Positions 1-8,989 of a DNA stretch of 22,863 bases are shown piece after piece. The stretch covers positions 1-22,863 of the forward strand of contig DASXBA010000125.1 in NCBI GenBank assembly GCA_036406475.1, in the 5' to 3' direction. Origin of the DNA: DASXBA01 sp036406475. Lineage in GTDB: Bacteria > Actinomycetota > Thermoleophilia > Solirubrobacterales > Thermoleophilaceae. Below the pieces are notes generated by a model. That model saw nothing but the letters and a program-made list of their open reading frames with translations, was not told the origin of the DNA and did no database searches. A program made the translations under genes and the position numbers. Numbering within the stretch: the stretch's first letter is position 1; every line of letters begins with the position of its first letter.

Positions 1-561
1 AAGTTCCAGCTCACCGGGATCCCGCCGGCGCCGCGAGGCGTGCCTCAGATCGAGGTCACGTTCGACATGGACGCCGACGGCATCCTCAACGTCACGGCCA
101 AGGACCTGGGCACGGGCAAGGAGCAGCGGATCGAGATCAAGTCCGGCTCAGGGCTCGAGGACGCCGAGGTCGAGCGGATGGTCAAGGACGCCGAGGCGCA
201 CGCCGAGGACGACCGCAAGCTGCGCGAGCTGGTCGAGGCCCGGAACACCGCGGAGAACGCGGCCTACCAGGCGGAGAAGCAGCTCGGCGAGCTGGGCGAC
301 GCGGTGGACGAGGCCTCCAAGACCGAGATCGAGGCGGCCATCAAGGACATCCGCGACAACCTCGAGTCCGAGGACGCCGCGCTGATCGAGTCCAAGACCG
401 AGGCACTTCAGGCGGCCTTCCACAAGGTCTCCGAGCAGATGTACGCCCAGGCGGCACAGGCGCAGCAGGCCGACGGCGCCGCGGCCGAGGGCAACGGTGC
501 CACGGCGGCCGACGAGGAGGAGGTCGTCGACGCCGAGGTCGTCGAGGGCGAGGAGAAGTAA
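1..561 (+). CDS. dnaK: Chaperone DnaK (Hsp70), C-terminal part; 5' end outside window
   Basis: ATP-dependent Hsp70 chaperone that binds exposed hydrophobic segments of unfolded cytoplasmic proteins with its DnaJ and GrpE partners. The frame is open from base 1, so the gene is cut by the window edge. The 186 visible residues begin in the beta substrate-binding domain (LTGIPPAPRGVPQIEV, then FDMDADGILNVTAKD, both hallmark DnaK strings). They continue through the alpha-helical lid (ERMVKDAEAHAEDD) and end in a disordered acidic tail finishing DAEVVEGEEK, a usual DnaK C-terminus. The ATPase domain is not visible. The GTG at base 40 is an internal valine, not a start. The TAA stop directly abuts the grpE start, giving the actinobacterial order dnaK-grpE-dnaJ-hspR. 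Regulation by HspR from a promoter outside the window is expected from family knowledge. Confidence 0.98.
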   Translation, partial: KFQLTGIPPAPRGVPQIEVTFDMDADGILNVTAKDLGTGKEQRIEIKSGSGLEDAEVERMVKDAEAHAEDDRKLRELVEARNTAENAAYQAEKQLGELGDAVDEASKTEIEAAIKDIRDNLESEDAALIESKTEALQAAFHKVSEQMYAQAAQAQQADGAAAEGNGATAADEEEVVDAEVVEGEEK

Positions 562-1140
562 GTGCCCTGGTTCGAGGAGGAAGAGCCCGTCACCGCACGG
601 GATGAGGCGGGCGAGCCCGCCGGCGAGGAGGACCCCGCCAACGAGGCGGAGCACGACGCCGCGCGCGACGAGGCGGCCGACGAAGCCGAGCCCGAGGAGG
701 ATCCTCAGGCCACGCTGGAGCGGGAGCGCGATGAGTACCTCGCTCTCGCTCAGCGGACGCAGGCCGATTTCGAGAACTGGCGCAAGCGCGCCGCGAAGGA
801 ATCGGCGGCCGCCGGCGAGCGCGCCAAGAGCGGGCTCGTCCGCGAGCTGCTGCCCGTGGTCGACAACCTCGAGCGGGCGCTCACGTCCGCCGAGGAGTCC
901 GAGCAGCACCTCGCCGAGGGGGTCCGGCTAGTCCACTCCGAGCTGCTCGCCGTGCTCGAGCGCAACGGCGTGGAGGCCTTCGACCCGCAGGGGGAGAAGT
1001 TCGACCCGGAGGTGCACGAGGCCCTCTCGACCCGCGAGGAGGACGGGGCCAAGCCCGGCACGGTGCTCGACGTGGTCGAGAAGGGCTACCGCGCCAACGG
1101 GACCGTGCTCCGTCCGGCGCGCGTAGTGGTCTGCGGGTAG
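562..1140 (+). CDS. grpE: Nucleotide exchange factor GrpE
   Basis: GrpE homodimers release ADP from DnaK and so drive the chaperone cycle. The 192-residue protein has a long acidic, disordered N-terminus (residues 1 to about 50, rich in E, D and A). A coiled-coil dimerisation helix follows (ERERDEYLALAQRTQADFEN) with the family string ADFENWRKR. The four-helix region carries RELLPVVDNLERAL, and the C-terminal beta domain carries GVEAFDPQGEKFDPEVHEAL and ends VEKGYRANGTVLRPARVVV. All are typical GrpE signatures. The start is a GTG immediately after the dnaK TAA, with an AGGAG Shine-Dalgarno at 551-555 six bases upstream, so translation is coupled to dnaK. It ends in TAG abutting the dnaJ ATG. 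Length and domain order are normal. Confidence 0.97.
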   Translation: MPWFEEEEPVTARDEAGEPAGEEDPANEAEHDAARDEAADEAEPEEDPQATLERERDEYLALAQRTQADFENWRKRAAKESAAAGERAKSGLVRELLPVVDNLERALTSAEESEQHLAEGVRLVHSELLAVLERNGVEAFDPQGEKFDPEVHEALSTREEDGAKPGTVLDVVEKGYRANGTVLRPARVVVCG

Positions 1141-2244
1141 ATGCCGGCGGTCAAGGATCCATACAAGGTCCTCGGGGTCGACAAGAAGGCCAGCGACGAC
1201 CAGATCAAGAAGGCCTACCGCAAGCTTGCGCGTGAGTACCACCCGGACAAGAACCCCGGCGACGAGAGCGCGGAGGAGCGCTTCAAGGACGTGCAGCAGG
1301 CCTACTCGATCCTGTCCGACCCGGACAAGCGCCGCGCCTACGACTCGGGCGGCGGGGTCTTCGGCTCGGGCTTCGACCCGGGCAGCTTCCGCGAGGGCTT
1401 CGGCGGCTTCGGCGGCGGAATCGGCGACATCCTGTCCGACCTCTTCGGCGCCGGTGCGGGACGGCCGGGCGGCGCAGGCGCCAAGCAGCCGGCGCGCGGG
1501 CGCGACCTCGAGACCGATGTCCACGTCTCCTTCGACCAGGCGATGGAGGGGGCGCAGGTGCCGGTCAGCGTGCCGATGTCCGCACCCTGTCCCACGTGCC
1601 ACGGCACCGGCGCCAAGCCGGGTACCTCGCCGACGGTCTGCAGCCGCTGCCAGGGACGCGGCGTCGAGGCCGAGTCGCAGGGGCTGTTCTCGATCTCGCA
1701 GCCGTGCAAGAAGTGCGGCGGGACGGGCACGGAGATCAAGGATCCCTGCCCGACCTGCAGCGGCCAGGGGCGCACCCGCCAGGTCAAGCGCTACCGGGTG
1801 AACATCCCCGCCGGTGTCCGCGACGGCAGCCGTGTGCGACTCGCCGGCAAGGGTGAGCCTGGAGGGCGCGGGGGTCCCGCGGGCGACCTCTACGTGATCA
1901 CGCGCGTGGGCGACTCGGGAGTCTTCAAGCGCAAGGGCGACAACCTCGAGGTGGATGTTCCGGTGACGATCGTCGAGGCGATCCGCGGCGCCACGATCGA
2001 GGTGCCGACGCTCAGCGGCAGCAAGCGGATCCGTGTCCCCCCGGGCACGCAGCACGGGACCATCCAGCGGCTGCGCGGGGAGGGACCGCCGAAGCTCGGC
2101 GGCCGCGGCCGCGGCGACATCCACTATCGGCTCGTGATCGACGTGCCCCGCTCGCTCTCGCGCGAGCAGCGCGAGGTGGTCGACGAGCTGGCGGCGGTGA
2201 TGGACGGCAACCCGCGCGAGCAGCTGCTCTCGGAGAAGAGGTGA
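1141..2244 (+). CDS. dnaJ: Chaperone DnaJ (Hsp40, type I)
   Basis: J-domain co-chaperone that delivers clients to DnaK and stimulates its ATPase. The 367 residues show the full type I layout: a J domain at residues about 7-70 with the essential HPD triad at 34-36, then a Gly/Phe-rich linker (about 75-115; FGSGFDPGSFREGFGGFGGG). The zinc-finger domain has all four CxxCxGxG repeats (CPTCHGTG, CSRCQGRG, CKKCGGTG, CPTCSGQG). Two C-terminal beta domains follow (VNIPAGVRDGSRVRLAGKGE; VPVTIVEAIRGATIEVPTL). The ATG directly follows the grpE TAG, so the genes are probably translationally coupled; only a weak GCGGG-like ribosome site is visible. One base separates its TGA from the hspR GTG. Nothing is missing or unusual. 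Confidence 0.98.
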   Translation: MPAVKDPYKVLGVDKKASDDQIKKAYRKLAREYHPDKNPGDESAEERFKDVQQAYSILSDPDKRRAYDSGGGVFGSGFDPGSFREGFGGFGGGIGDILSDLFGAGAGRPGGAGAKQPARGRDLETDVHVSFDQAMEGAQVPVSVPMSAPCPTCHGTGAKPGTSPTVCSRCQGRGVEAESQGLFSISQPCKKCGGTGTEIKDPCPTCSGQGRTRQVKRYRVNIPAGVRDGSRVRLAGKGEPGGRGGPAGDLYVITRVGDSGVFKRKGDNLEVDVPVTIVEAIRGATIEVPTLSGSKRIRVPPGTQHGTIQRLRGEGPPKLGGRGRGDIHYRLVIDVPRSLSREQREVVDELAAVMDGNPREQLLSEKR

Positions 2245-2245
2245 C

Positions 2246-2710
2246 GTGGCGGGGAGCGACGACAAGCCGTTGGACAGCGCCCGCGGCGTCTACATGATCT
2301 CGGTGGCGGCCGAGCTCGCCGGGATGCACCCGCAGACGCTGCGCATCTACGAGGCAAAGGGGCTCATCACGCCCAAGCGTTCGCCCAAGAACACGCGCCT
2401 CTACTCGCAGGAGGACGTGGACCGGCTGCGCCGGATCCAGGAGCTCACCACCGAGCTCGGCATGAACCTGGCGGGCGTCGAGGCCGTCTTCGAGCTCGAG
2501 GAGGAGCTCACGCGGATGCGGCGGCGCATGCGCAACATGGAGAAGCAGGCCGAGCGCATCCGCCGCGAGCTGAACGACGAGATCGAGCGCGTCCGGCGCT
2601 CGTTCAAGGCCGAGCTGGTGCCCTACGAGCCGCCGGGCCAGGCCCTGGTCCCGCCGCCGGCCGACGGGGAGCGCGCCGTGCGCATCCGGATCGAACGGCG
2701 TGGCCGCTGA
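2246..2710 (+). CDS. hspR: Heat-shock repressor HspR, MerR family
   Basis: MerR-type autoregulator that, in Streptomyces and mycobacteria, represses the dnaK operon and clpB together with DnaK as co-repressor. The 154-residue protein has the winged helix-turn-helix near its N-terminus (YMISVAAELAGMHPQTLRIY, then EAKGLITPKR and TRLYSQEDVDRLRRI). The HPQTLRIYE stretch is characteristic of HspR. A coiled coil of alternating basic and acidic residues follows (about 85-125), then a proline-rich tail. The GTG start lies one base after the dnaJ stop; AAGAGG a few bases upstream can serve as the ribosome site. The gene closes the dnaK operon, as in Streptomyces. Its stop lies inside a 12-bp palindrome shared with the convergent neighbour. 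Its operator in this genome is not evident as a standard HAIR motif (see the clpB upstream region). Confidence 0.95.
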   Translation: MAGSDDKPLDSARGVYMISVAAELAGMHPQTLRIYEAKGLITPKRSPKNTRLYSQEDVDRLRRIQELTTELGMNLAGVEAVFELEEELTRMRRRMRNMEKQAERIRRELNDEIERVRRSFKAELVPYEPPGQALVPPPADGERAVRIRIERRGR

Positions 2711-2718
2711 GCGCTCAG
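2707..2718. repeat. 12-bp perfect palindrome holding both convergent stop codons
   Basis: CTGAGCGCTCAG is a perfect palindrome. The TGA at 2708-2710 ends hspR and the reverse-strand TGA (TCA at 2715-2717) ends the CAP-domain gene, so both convergent genes terminate inside it. Its stem is too short, and has no loop or T-run, to be a convincing intrinsic terminator. Two inverted stop codons produce much of the symmetry by themselves. Confidence 0.6.
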
Positions 2719-3173
2719 TATCTGCCGAGGTGAAGGGTCCAGGCGGTCATGCGGCTGCTGCCATAGTGGCCCGCCTTGGCGCCCACGCCGGCGAACCGCA
2801 TCCGGCGGCTCAGCAGGAGCTCCCGGTGCGGCGGCGAGTTCATCCACATCCGGAGCACCCGGTGCGGCTGCATGCGCCAGCCGCTGTAGATCGCGAGTGC
2901 CTCTCCCTTGAGCCTGAAGCGCCCGCTTGCCCGGATCCTGGCGAGATGGCCGAAGCGGTCGTGCACCATGATGTAGAGGCTCATTCGCCGCGCCGACCTG
3001 CACAACGACTCCGAGTCTCGTAGGGCGGGCAGTCCGTGCGCCCGCCGCGTGGAATCGATCAGGTTCAGCAGCCGCTTCTCCGTCGGCGTCTCTGCGCTCG
3101 CGTTCGACACCGCCCCGATCGTGCACAGCACCCCGAGCACGGCCAGCGCGAGCACCGCGGTTCCTCCGCGCAT
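2715..3173 (-). CDS. Secreted CAP-domain (SCP/PR-1-like) protein
   Basis: A 152-residue exported protein with a bacterial CAP domain. Biochemical roles of bacterial CAP proteins are poorly known; some act at the cell surface. An N-terminal signal peptide (MRGGTAVLALAVLGVLCTIG, ending about SNASA) precedes the CAP motifs: LLNLIDSTRRAHGLPAL (first helix), MVHDRFGHL (the MxHxxFxH element), GEALAIYSG (in place of the usual GENIA), and MWMNSPPHRELLLSRRMRFA followed by GVGA (the WMxSPxHRxNIL element). The frame is open 51 bases further upstream. I chose the ATG at 3173 because AGGAGG lies seven bases before it and the signal peptide starts there. The gene is convergent with hspR and divergent from clpB, so it splits the heat-shock locus on the opposite strand. 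A heat-shock link is not shown. Function unknown. Confidence 0.85.
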   Translation of the reverse strand: MRGGTAVLALAVLGVLCTIGAVSNASAETPTEKRLLNLIDSTRRAHGLPALRDSESLCRSARRMSLYIMVHDRFGHLARIRASGRFRLKGEALAIYSGWRMQPHRVLRMWMNSPPHRELLLSRRMRFAGVGAKAGHYGSSRMTAWTLHLGRY

Positions 3174-3256
3174 GTCCCTTCCTCCTGGTTCCCTCGCTGT
3201 CCTCCTGACAGCGATCCACGGCACGGCCCGTACCCCTCACGGGGACGGATAAACAA

Positions 3257-3297
3257 CCAAGGCTGGGGAAGGACGTGTGACTGCGACCCAACCTTGG
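3257..3297. repeat. Inverted repeat upstream of clpB (11-bp arms, 19-base spacer)
   Basis: The left arm CCAAGGCTGGG (3257-3267) pairs with the right arm CCCAACCTTGG (3287-3297) at 10 of 11 positions. The right arm touches the proposed -35 of clpB. It could be a regulator-binding site or an RNA hairpin in a transcript running toward the CAP gene. The arm orientation (CCAAG...CTTGG) is opposite to the HAIR consensus (CTTGAGT-N7-ACTCAAG), so it is not a standard HspR box. Confidence 0.5.
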
Positions 3298-3322
3298 CGC
3301 TCAGCGAGAGATCTACTAAACT
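3294..3322 (+). promoter_or_regulatory. Candidate clpB promoter
   Basis: TTGGCG (3294-3299) and TAAACT (3317-3322) are separated by 17 bases, a good fit to a housekeeping actinobacterial promoter with the -10 form TANNNT. The start site would fall near 3329-3330, leaving a leader of about ten bases before the clpB ATG. No Shine-Dalgarno is visible there. The region 3305-3340 is strikingly AT-rich for this genome. A second -10-like element (TTAGAT, 3329-3334) would instead give a leaderless mRNA. The choice between them cannot be made from sequence. Confidence 0.5.
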
Positions 3323-3331
3323 AAGACTTAG
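3321..3331. promoter_or_regulatory. Candidate heat-shock operator palindrome at clpB
   Basis: CTAAG-A-CTTAG is an 11-bp palindrome overlapping the end of the proposed -10 and the predicted transcription start of clpB, the normal place for a repressor site. It is preceded by the similar half-site ACTAAA, giving three related hexamers in about 17 bases. clpB is an HspR target in other Actinobacteria and hspR lies 0.6 kb away, so HspR is the obvious candidate ligand. The sequence differs from the HAIR consensus, so this is inference. Confidence 0.4.
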
Positions 3332-3339
3332 ATTTTCTT

Positions 3340-5871
<2,532 letters not shown>

Positions 5872-5884
5872 CTGAGTCTGTTCG

Positions 5885-6574
5885 CTAGCCGACCCGGACC
5901 CAGCGCTCGCCCACCGACGCGGCACTGGCGCTGCCCGACTTGAACGTCCTGAAGACGAACACGTCGTAGCGCACGCGCACCGCCGTCTTGCGCGAGTAGT
6001 GGCGCTTGGTGTCGAACTGGACGTGGTAGGTGCCGGTGCCGCCGCCGCGCTTGATCAGCTTCTTCCTGGTCTTGATCGTGTGGCAGGCGCCCTTCAGGCG
6101 GCCGACCCTGACGTTCTTGCGGTAGCGGCGGCCCTTGCGGACGTGCGCGTAGAGGCGGCTGCCGGTGGTGAAGCCGCGCGCCCTGATCTTCAGCCTGCGG
6201 CCCGGCCGCCCCGACTTGGGGCTGAGGCTGACGTCGAGCGCGGTCACGCGCAGGGGGAGCGTGCCCTTGAGCGCGGGGTTGACGTCGTCGGTGGCCGTGT
6301 AGATCTTGGTCTTCTCGCCGCTTGGGATGCCCACGGTGAGCTCGGCCAGGAACCCGCCGACGCCGTTGGTCGTGGCGCCGCCGATGCCGTCCCCGTCCGA
6401 GGCGATGCTGACCGAGCTGTTGGGCGTGTAGCCGCCGCCGAAGAGCTCGAGCTTGGTGCCGGCGCGGTAGCACTTCTTGGCCGGGCTGGCCCCGAGTCCG
6501 GCGGCGCTCGCTGCGCTGGCGCCGGTGGCGAAGGCGAGCAGGACCGTCGTGGCGATTGCGAGTCGAAGCTTCAA
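5885..6574 (-). CDS. Secreted protein with Ig/IPT-like repeats, function unknown
   Basis: A 229-residue exported protein of unknown function. I chose a TTG start at 6574 because AGGGGG lies seven bases upstream and the product then begins with a clean signal peptide (MKLRLAIATTVLLAFATGA, cleavage near ASAASA). The mature part has two weakly similar modules: residues about 30-110 (KLELFGGGYTPNSSVSI) and about 112-170 (VSLSPKSGRPGRRLKIRARG). Both carry the 'gxGFTpgs' style of IPT/Ig-like beta-sandwich repeats. The C-terminal third is very basic (KGRRYRKNVRVGRLKG, KTRKKLIKRGGG) with a lone cysteine pair, one in each half. No catalytic motif is visible. It converges on clpB with a 13-base gap and diverges from the small membrane protein gene. 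A cell-surface or matrix role is plausible but unsupported. Confidence 0.75.
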   Translation of the reverse strand: MKLRLAIATTVLLAFATGASAASAAGLGASPAKKCYRAGTKLELFGGGYTPNSSVSIASDGDGIGGATTNGVGGFLAELTVGIPSGEKTKIYTATDDVNPALKGTLPLRVTALDVSLSPKSGRPGRRLKIRARGFTTGSRLYAHVRKGRRYRKNVRVGRLKGACHTIKTRKKLIKRGGGTGTYHVQFDTKRHYSRKTAVRVRYDVFVFRTFKSGSASAASVGERWVRVG

Positions 6575-6628
6575 CAGAGGACCCCCTGAGGTTTGGTCGG
6601 CACAGCAACGGTACACCCCGCGGCCGCT

Positions 6629-6634
6629 TAGGAT
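6629..6634 (+). promoter_or_regulatory. Candidate -10 element of a leaderless gene
   Basis: TAGGAT fits the actinobacterial -10 form TANNNT and ends eight bases before the GTG at 6643. This is the spacing expected if transcription starts at the start codon itself. No Shine-Dalgarno is present. The -35 is not recognisable. Confidence 0.45.
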
Positions 6635-6642
6635 CCAGCGAC

Positions 6643-7065
6643 GTGGACGCCCGTGACGTAGCCCTGATCCAGGCTCGCGGCCGTATGGCCGTCGGCGCGG
6701 CGATGCTCGCCGTGCCCGGCCTGGCGGGCCGGAGCTGGATCGGCGAGGACGCTCTCCGCCCGGCGGTCAAGGTGATCACGCGCGGCTTCGGCGGCCGCGA
6801 TCTGGCGCTCGGTCTGGGCGTGGCGATCGCCATCGACCGCGGCGCGCCGGTGCGCGGCTGGCTCGAGGCGTCGGCGCTCGCCGACGTCGGCGACCTCGTT
6901 GCCACCCTGCTCGCCGGCGGCTCGATCCCGTCCTCGGCGCGAAAGGCGGTCATCGCGCTGGCGGCTGGATCCGCGATCACCGCGTTCGCGCTCTCGCGCA
7001 CGCTGGACGAGCCGCCGGAGCCGGTCAGCGCTCCGGAGGCCTCGCTCACGGGCCACCCCGCGTAA
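6643..7065 (+). CDS. Small membrane protein of unknown function
   Basis: A 140-residue hydrophobic protein without a recognised catalytic motif. Hydrophobic stretches occur around residues 15-30 (AVGAAMLAVPGLAG), 45-62 (LALGLGVAIAI), 72-90 (ASALADVGDLVATLLAG) and 96-115 (AVIALAAGSAITAFALS), suggesting three or four membrane helices. A charged C-terminal tail follows. The overall pattern resembles small DUF4267-like membrane proteins, but I cannot confirm the family. The frame is open upstream, but the GTG at 6643 is preferred. It follows a TAGGAT -10-like element by eight bases, and the upstream part lies over the divergent gene's signal-peptide region. It is transcribed away from the secreted-protein gene and toward the lipoprotein gene, 30 bases away. 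Confidence 0.65.
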   Translation: MDARDVALIQARGRMAVGAAMLAVPGLAGRSWIGEDALRPAVKVITRGFGGRDLALGLGVAIAIDRGAPVRGWLEASALADVGDLVATLLAGGSIPSSARKAVIALAAGSAITAFALSRTLDEPPEPVSAPEASLTGHPA

Positions 7066-7095
7066 GAGCTCTTCCAGCCGGGTACAGGGGCCCGC

Positions 7096-7491
7096 GTGAT
7101 GTGCGCCCGTTTGGCAGTCGTCGCCGTACTCGTGCTCGCCCTCTCTGGCTGCGGCACGGCCTCGAGCGAGCACGACGCCCGCGGCTCCGTGCAGCGCTTC
7201 TTCGCCGCCCTCTCCCGCCACGACGGCGACGCCGCGTGCCACGAGCTCTCCGAGGAGGCCGCCTCGTCCGTCGCCTCCGACGAGAAGAAGCCCTGCGGCC
7301 AGGCGGTGCTCTCCCTAGGGATCGGCAGCGCCCGGATCAAGGACCTGAGCGTCTACATGGACTCCGCCCAGGCCAAGCTCCAGGGAGGGGGCGCGGTCTT
7401 CCTGGACCAGACGCCGAAGGGCTGGAAGATCAGCGCGGCCGGCTGCAAGCCGCAGCCGGGCAAGCCCTACGACTGCGACCTCGAGTCATGA
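7096..7491 (+). CDS. Small lipoprotein, function unknown
   Basis: A 131-residue protein with a lipoprotein signal peptide: a hydrophobic core (ARLAVVAVLVLAL) followed by the lipobox LSGC, so Cys19 would be lipid-modified and the protein anchored outside the membrane. The mature domain begins with a helix (GSVQRFFAALSRHDGDAACH) and ends with a beta-rich part (GWKISAAGCKPQPGK). This is reminiscent of small NTF2-like or DUF4878-like lipoproteins, which often read 'V..F..AL..GD...AC..L'. Four cysteines outside the lipobox (near residues 49, 66, 116 and 125) could form disulfides. The start is GTG at 7096, with an ATG codon directly after it that could also serve. A weak TACAGG element sits seven bases upstream. 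Its stop overlaps the ATG of the next gene in ATGA. Confidence 0.75.
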   Translation: MMCARLAVVAVLVLALSGCGTASSEHDARGSVQRFFAALSRHDGDAACHELSEEAASSVASDEKKPCGQAVLSLGIGSARIKDLSVYMDSAQAKLQGGGAVFLDQTPKGWKISAAGCKPQPGKPYDCDLES

Positions 7492-7571
7492 AGGGCCTGT
7501 TCGTCTTCACGCTCGTGCTGATCGCGAGCGGTCTCGTCTACTTCACGGTGCTGGGGCTGTTGCACCAATGA
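7488..7571 (+). CDS. 27-residue single-helix membrane peptide
   Basis: A very short reading frame whose product begins MKGLFVFTLVLIASGLVYFT and ends VLGLLHQ, almost entirely one transmembrane helix. Its ATG overlaps the stop of the lipoprotein gene (ATGA at 7488-7491). Its own TGA overlaps the ATG of the DUF6766-like gene (ATGA at 7568-7571). Two consecutive four-base overlaps, one basic residue before the helix and an uninterrupted hydrophobic run argue that it is translated rather than a chance frame. It could be a small subunit or assembly peptide for the four-helix membrane protein downstream, but no function is known. Confidence 0.6.
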   Translation: MKGLFVFTLVLIASGLVYFTVLGLLHQ

Positions 7572-8221
7572 GCGAGCGGCTGAAGCGGTTCCTCTACGAG
7601 AACGGGCTGACCCTCACGTTCCTCGGGCTGTTCTTCGCGGCGCTCGTCGGGCAGGCGATCTCCGGCTACCACGAGTTCAACTCCCTCCAGGTTCAGCACG
7701 CCTCGTCGACGATCGGCTTCGGGCGCTACATCACCTCGTCCGACTTCGGCTCGGGGGTGATGGAGAACTGGCAGTCCGAGTACCTCCAGTTCACGCTCTT
7801 CATCCTCATGACCGTGTTCCTGCTCCAGCGCGGCTCACCCGAGTCGAAGGAGCTGGGCAAGCAGGGGACGGAGAGCGACCGCGAGCAGCGGCTCGACGGC
7901 CGCCGTGGCTTCCGCGTATCGCTGTACTCGAACTCGCTCGTGCTGGTCATGGGGCTGATCTGGATCGGGTCGTGGCTCGCCCAGTCGATCACCGGCTACG
8001 TGCAGTTCAACGCCGATCGCTTCTCGCACCAGCAGGACGCGATTCCCTACGGCTCGTACCTCGGCTCCGCCCACTTCTGGCAGACGACCTTCCAGAACTG
8101 GCAGTCCGAGTTCCTGGCCGTCGCGTCGATGGCGATCCTCGCCGTCTACCTGCGCCAGCGCGGCTCGCCGGAGTCGAAGCCGGTCGGCGCGCCGCACGAC
8201 GCCACGGGCCTCGAGGGCTAG
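7568..8221 (+). CDS. DUF6766-like membrane protein with internal duplication
   Basis: A 217-residue membrane protein that I recognise as resembling the DUF6766 family, whose function is not established. It has four predicted helices in two pairs: residues about 12-32 (LTLTFLGLFFAALVGQAISG), about 70-90 (FTLFILMTVFLLQ), about 121-142 (SLVLVMGLIWIGSWLAQSIT) and about 183-200 (VASMAILAVYL). Each half ends with the same signature: ENWQSEYL then LLQRGSPESKE in the first half, and QNWQSEFL then LRQRGSPESKP in the second. The protein therefore arose by tandem duplication of a two-helix unit. A charged loop (residues about 93-118) joins the halves. Its start overlaps the preceding 27-residue gene, so the three genes are translationally coupled. 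Confidence 0.8.
   Translation: MSERLKRFLYENGLTLTFLGLFFAALVGQAISGYHEFNSLQVQHASSTIGFGRYITSSDFGSGVMENWQSEYLQFTLFILMTVFLLQRGSPESKELGKQGTESDREQRLDGRRGFRVSLYSNSLVLVMGLIWIGSWLAQSITGYVQFNADRFSHQQDAIPYGSYLGSAHFWQTTFQNWQSEFLAVASMAILAVYLRQRGSPESKPVGAPHDATGLEG
7765..8166 (+). repeat. Two-copy coding repeat inside the DUF6766-like gene
   Basis: The 17-base string GAACTGGCAGTCCGAGT occurs at 7765-7781 and again at 8095-8111. CCAGCGCGGCTC occurs at 7825-7836 and 8155-8166. Both pairs are exactly 330 bases (110 codons) apart and encode the NWQSE and QRGSPESK signatures. The constant offset shows an internal gene duplication with near-identical DNA at the most conserved positions. Confidence 0.85.
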
Positions 8222-8229
8222 CCGCGGGC

Positions 8230-8235
8230 TACGCT
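8230..8235 (+). promoter_or_regulatory. Candidate -10 element of a leaderless gene
   Basis: TACGCT matches TANNNT and lies seven bases before the GTG at 8243. No ribosome binding site is visible between them. The preceding gene ends at 8221, so the short gap holds little else. No clear -35 is seen. Confidence 0.4.
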
Positions 8236-8242
8236 CACGGCC

Positions 8243-8989
8243 GTGAACACGGCGGTGTTCCACGACCGCGACGGCTGGCTCTCGCTGCTCGAGGAGCTGT
8301 TCGACCCGCCGACCGTAGAGCGGCTGGAGAGCGTCGGCGTGGCGGCGGGCTGGCATGCGCTCGAGGTGGGCGCCGGCCGCGGCTCGATCGCGGCCTGGCT
8401 GGCCGGGCGCCTTGGCGGCGAGGGGCGGGTCGTGGCCACGGATCTCGACACGACCCTGCTCGAGCAGCTCGCGGCGCCCGGCGTCGAGGTCCTGCGCCAC
8501 GACGTGCTTGCCGACGACTTCCCCGAGGGCTCGTTCGACCTCGTGCACTGCCGCGCGCTGCTCGTCCACCTCGGCGAGCCGGAGCGCGCTGTGGCGCGCA
8601 TGGCCGGCTGGCTCAAGCCGGGCGGCGTGCTGGTGGCGGAGGAGCCCTGGACCGACGTGGCCGGACTCGCGCCCGACGCGACGGCTGCCCGGGCTGCCGA
8701 GGCGCTCGGGCAGATCGACGGTGCGTTCGCCCGGCGGCTGCCCCAAGTGCTCCGCGAGGCCGGGCTCGAGCGGGTGCGAGCGGAGGCGCGCGTGGAGTTC
8801 TTCGAGGGCGGCTCGCGCCAGGCGGCGTTCTTCCGACGTGTGCTCGAGGGGGCTGCCGCCTCGCTGGTGGCCTCGCGCGAGCTTGCCGCGGACGACGTCA
8901 AGGAGATGAAGGCGCGCTTCGAGGACCCGGACTTCCTCGACTGCGGCTGGCCGCGGATCGGCGCGGTGGGTTGGAGGCCCGGTGGGTAA
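8243..8989 (+). CDS. Class I SAM-dependent methyltransferase
   Basis: A 248-residue Rossmann-fold methyltransferase. Motif I is EVGAGRG at residues 41-47, followed by the acidic end of strand 2 in VVATDLD, which binds the SAM ribose. Then come the VLRHDVLADDFPEGSFDLVH region (motifs II and III), HCRALLVHLGEPERAVARM and WLKPGGVLVAEEP. The C-terminal part (RLPQVLREAGLERVRAE and the ending GAVGWRPGG) resembles small-molecule or UbiE-like methyltransferases. The substrate cannot be read from the sequence. The GTG start has no Shine-Dalgarno but sits seven bases after a TACGCT element. Its last eight bases overlap the start of the next gene. It might act with the biosynthetic operon that begins at 9385, but a separate promoter and an intervening unknown gene make this only a possibility. 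Confidence 0.85.
   Translation: MNTAVFHDRDGWLSLLEELFDPPTVERLESVGVAAGWHALEVGAGRGSIAAWLAGRLGGEGRVVATDLDTTLLEQLAAPGVEVLRHDVLADDFPEGSFDLVHCRALLVHLGEPERAVARMAGWLKPGGVLVAEEPWTDVAGLAPDATAARAAEALGQIDGAFARRLPQVLREAGLERVRAEARVEFFEGGSRQAAFFRRVLEGAAASLVASRELAADDVKEMKARFEDPDFLDCGWPRIGAVGWRPGG

Noticed and set aside
928..2265. 445-codon reverse open frame over grpE-dnaJ
   Set aside because: Antisense shadow of conserved chaperone genes; no recognisable motif or ribosome site.
3174..3339. Canonical HAIR (HspR) box before clpB
   Set aside because: No CTTGAGT-N7-ACTCAAG or close variant was found; only differently oriented or AT-rich inverted repeats are present.
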